A stretch of 64,000 nucleotides of DNA from NCBI GenBank assembly GCA_030429045.1, contig JAUIEA010000001.1:62001-126000 (forward strand), given 5' to 3'. Shown one piece after another: positions 63,967 through 64,000 of the stretch. The stretch comes from Bacteroidia bacterium (GTDB lineage Bacteria > Bacteroidota > Bacteroidia > Chitinophagales > Saprospiraceae). The notes beneath the pieces are model-generated. The model did not search any database and was not told the origin of the DNA. It worked only from the letters and a program-made list of their open reading frames with translations. Within the stretch, counting starts at the first letter, position 1; each line of letters starts with the position of its first letter. A program made the translations under genes and the position numbers.

Positions 63967-64000
63967 ATGATCGATCGCCGTCATGCACCACCCTTCCGGG
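63967..64000 (+). CDS. Start of an unidentified gene, cut by the window edge
   Basis: Eleven codons (MIDRRHAPPFR) remain open to the edge. The only support is the promoter box just upstream and the absence of another start. The product cannot be named. Confidence 0.35.
   Translation, partial: MIDRRHAPPFR

Overview
The window comes from a chromosome of a Bacteroidota bacterium, most likely in the Saprospiria (Lewinella/Haliscomenobacter-like) part of the phylum. The evidence is: at least eight large secreted proteins end in type IX secretion (T9SS) sorting domains, one of them the gliding-type C-terminal form; perfect TAnnTTTG (-7) promoter boxes sit just upstream of many genes; and there are a Bacteroidota-type ParC-like topoisomerase subunit, paired Skp/OmpH chaperones and many lipoproteins. 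No tRNA, rRNA or CRISPR array was seen.

Layout. 1-16.5 kb: partial htpG, a T9SS peptide-N-glycosidase F-like protein with an inserted LamG domain, rpoN, asnB, a class III aminotransferase, a GH25 lysozyme lipoprotein, lpxD, a 1027-residue sortilin-type beta-propeller protein, a LolA-like protein and thiL. 16.5-23.4 kb: trmB, an intergenic repeat block, an OmpA lipoprotein, a small membrane protein, a TonB-dependent receptor, and an operon of two Skp-like chaperones followed by murI. 23.6-27.4 kb: a hydroxyproline catabolic cluster (DapA-family deaminase, ketoglutarate semialdehyde dehydrogenase, 4-hydroxyproline epimerase). 27.4-28.9 kb: a REP-associated tyrosine transposase gene lying between two composite palindromic units. 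28.9-32.6 kb: parC and a Bax-inhibitor-1 protein. 32.8-42 kb: an AT-richer block with a secreted TPR-CHAT protease-like protein followed on the same strand by two very large paralogous leucine-rich-repeat T9SS proteins. 42-45.6 kb: DUF2461, a small exported protein, an NHL propeller and smpB with a lipoprotein. 45.7-56.5 kb: two CotH-kinase/lamin-tail T9SS proteins, separated by 1.3 kb of repeats, then on the other strand DUF4956 membrane protein, HlyD-like adaptor and TolC-like channel. 56.6-61.6 kb: a two-gene cassette (M43 metalloprotease and a T9SS propeller-like protein) bounded on both sides by copies of the nadD 3' end, with a 13-base C tract at the first gene's start. 61.6-64 kb: nadD, a lipoprotein, dnaN and the start of one more gene.

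The most noteworthy items are: (1) the C13 tract that makes the metalloprotease look phase-variable and presently out of frame; (2) the duplicated nadD end bounding that cassette; (3) three tandem two-hairpin units at 48263-48480 whose inner loops differ while pairing is kept; (4) the transposase/REP composite; (5) the CHAT-LRR-LRR gene set; (6) the CotH/DUF4956/efflux neighbourhood; and (7) families of low-complexity intergenic repeats shared between distant spacers. Statements about base composition are by eye; no searches were run.
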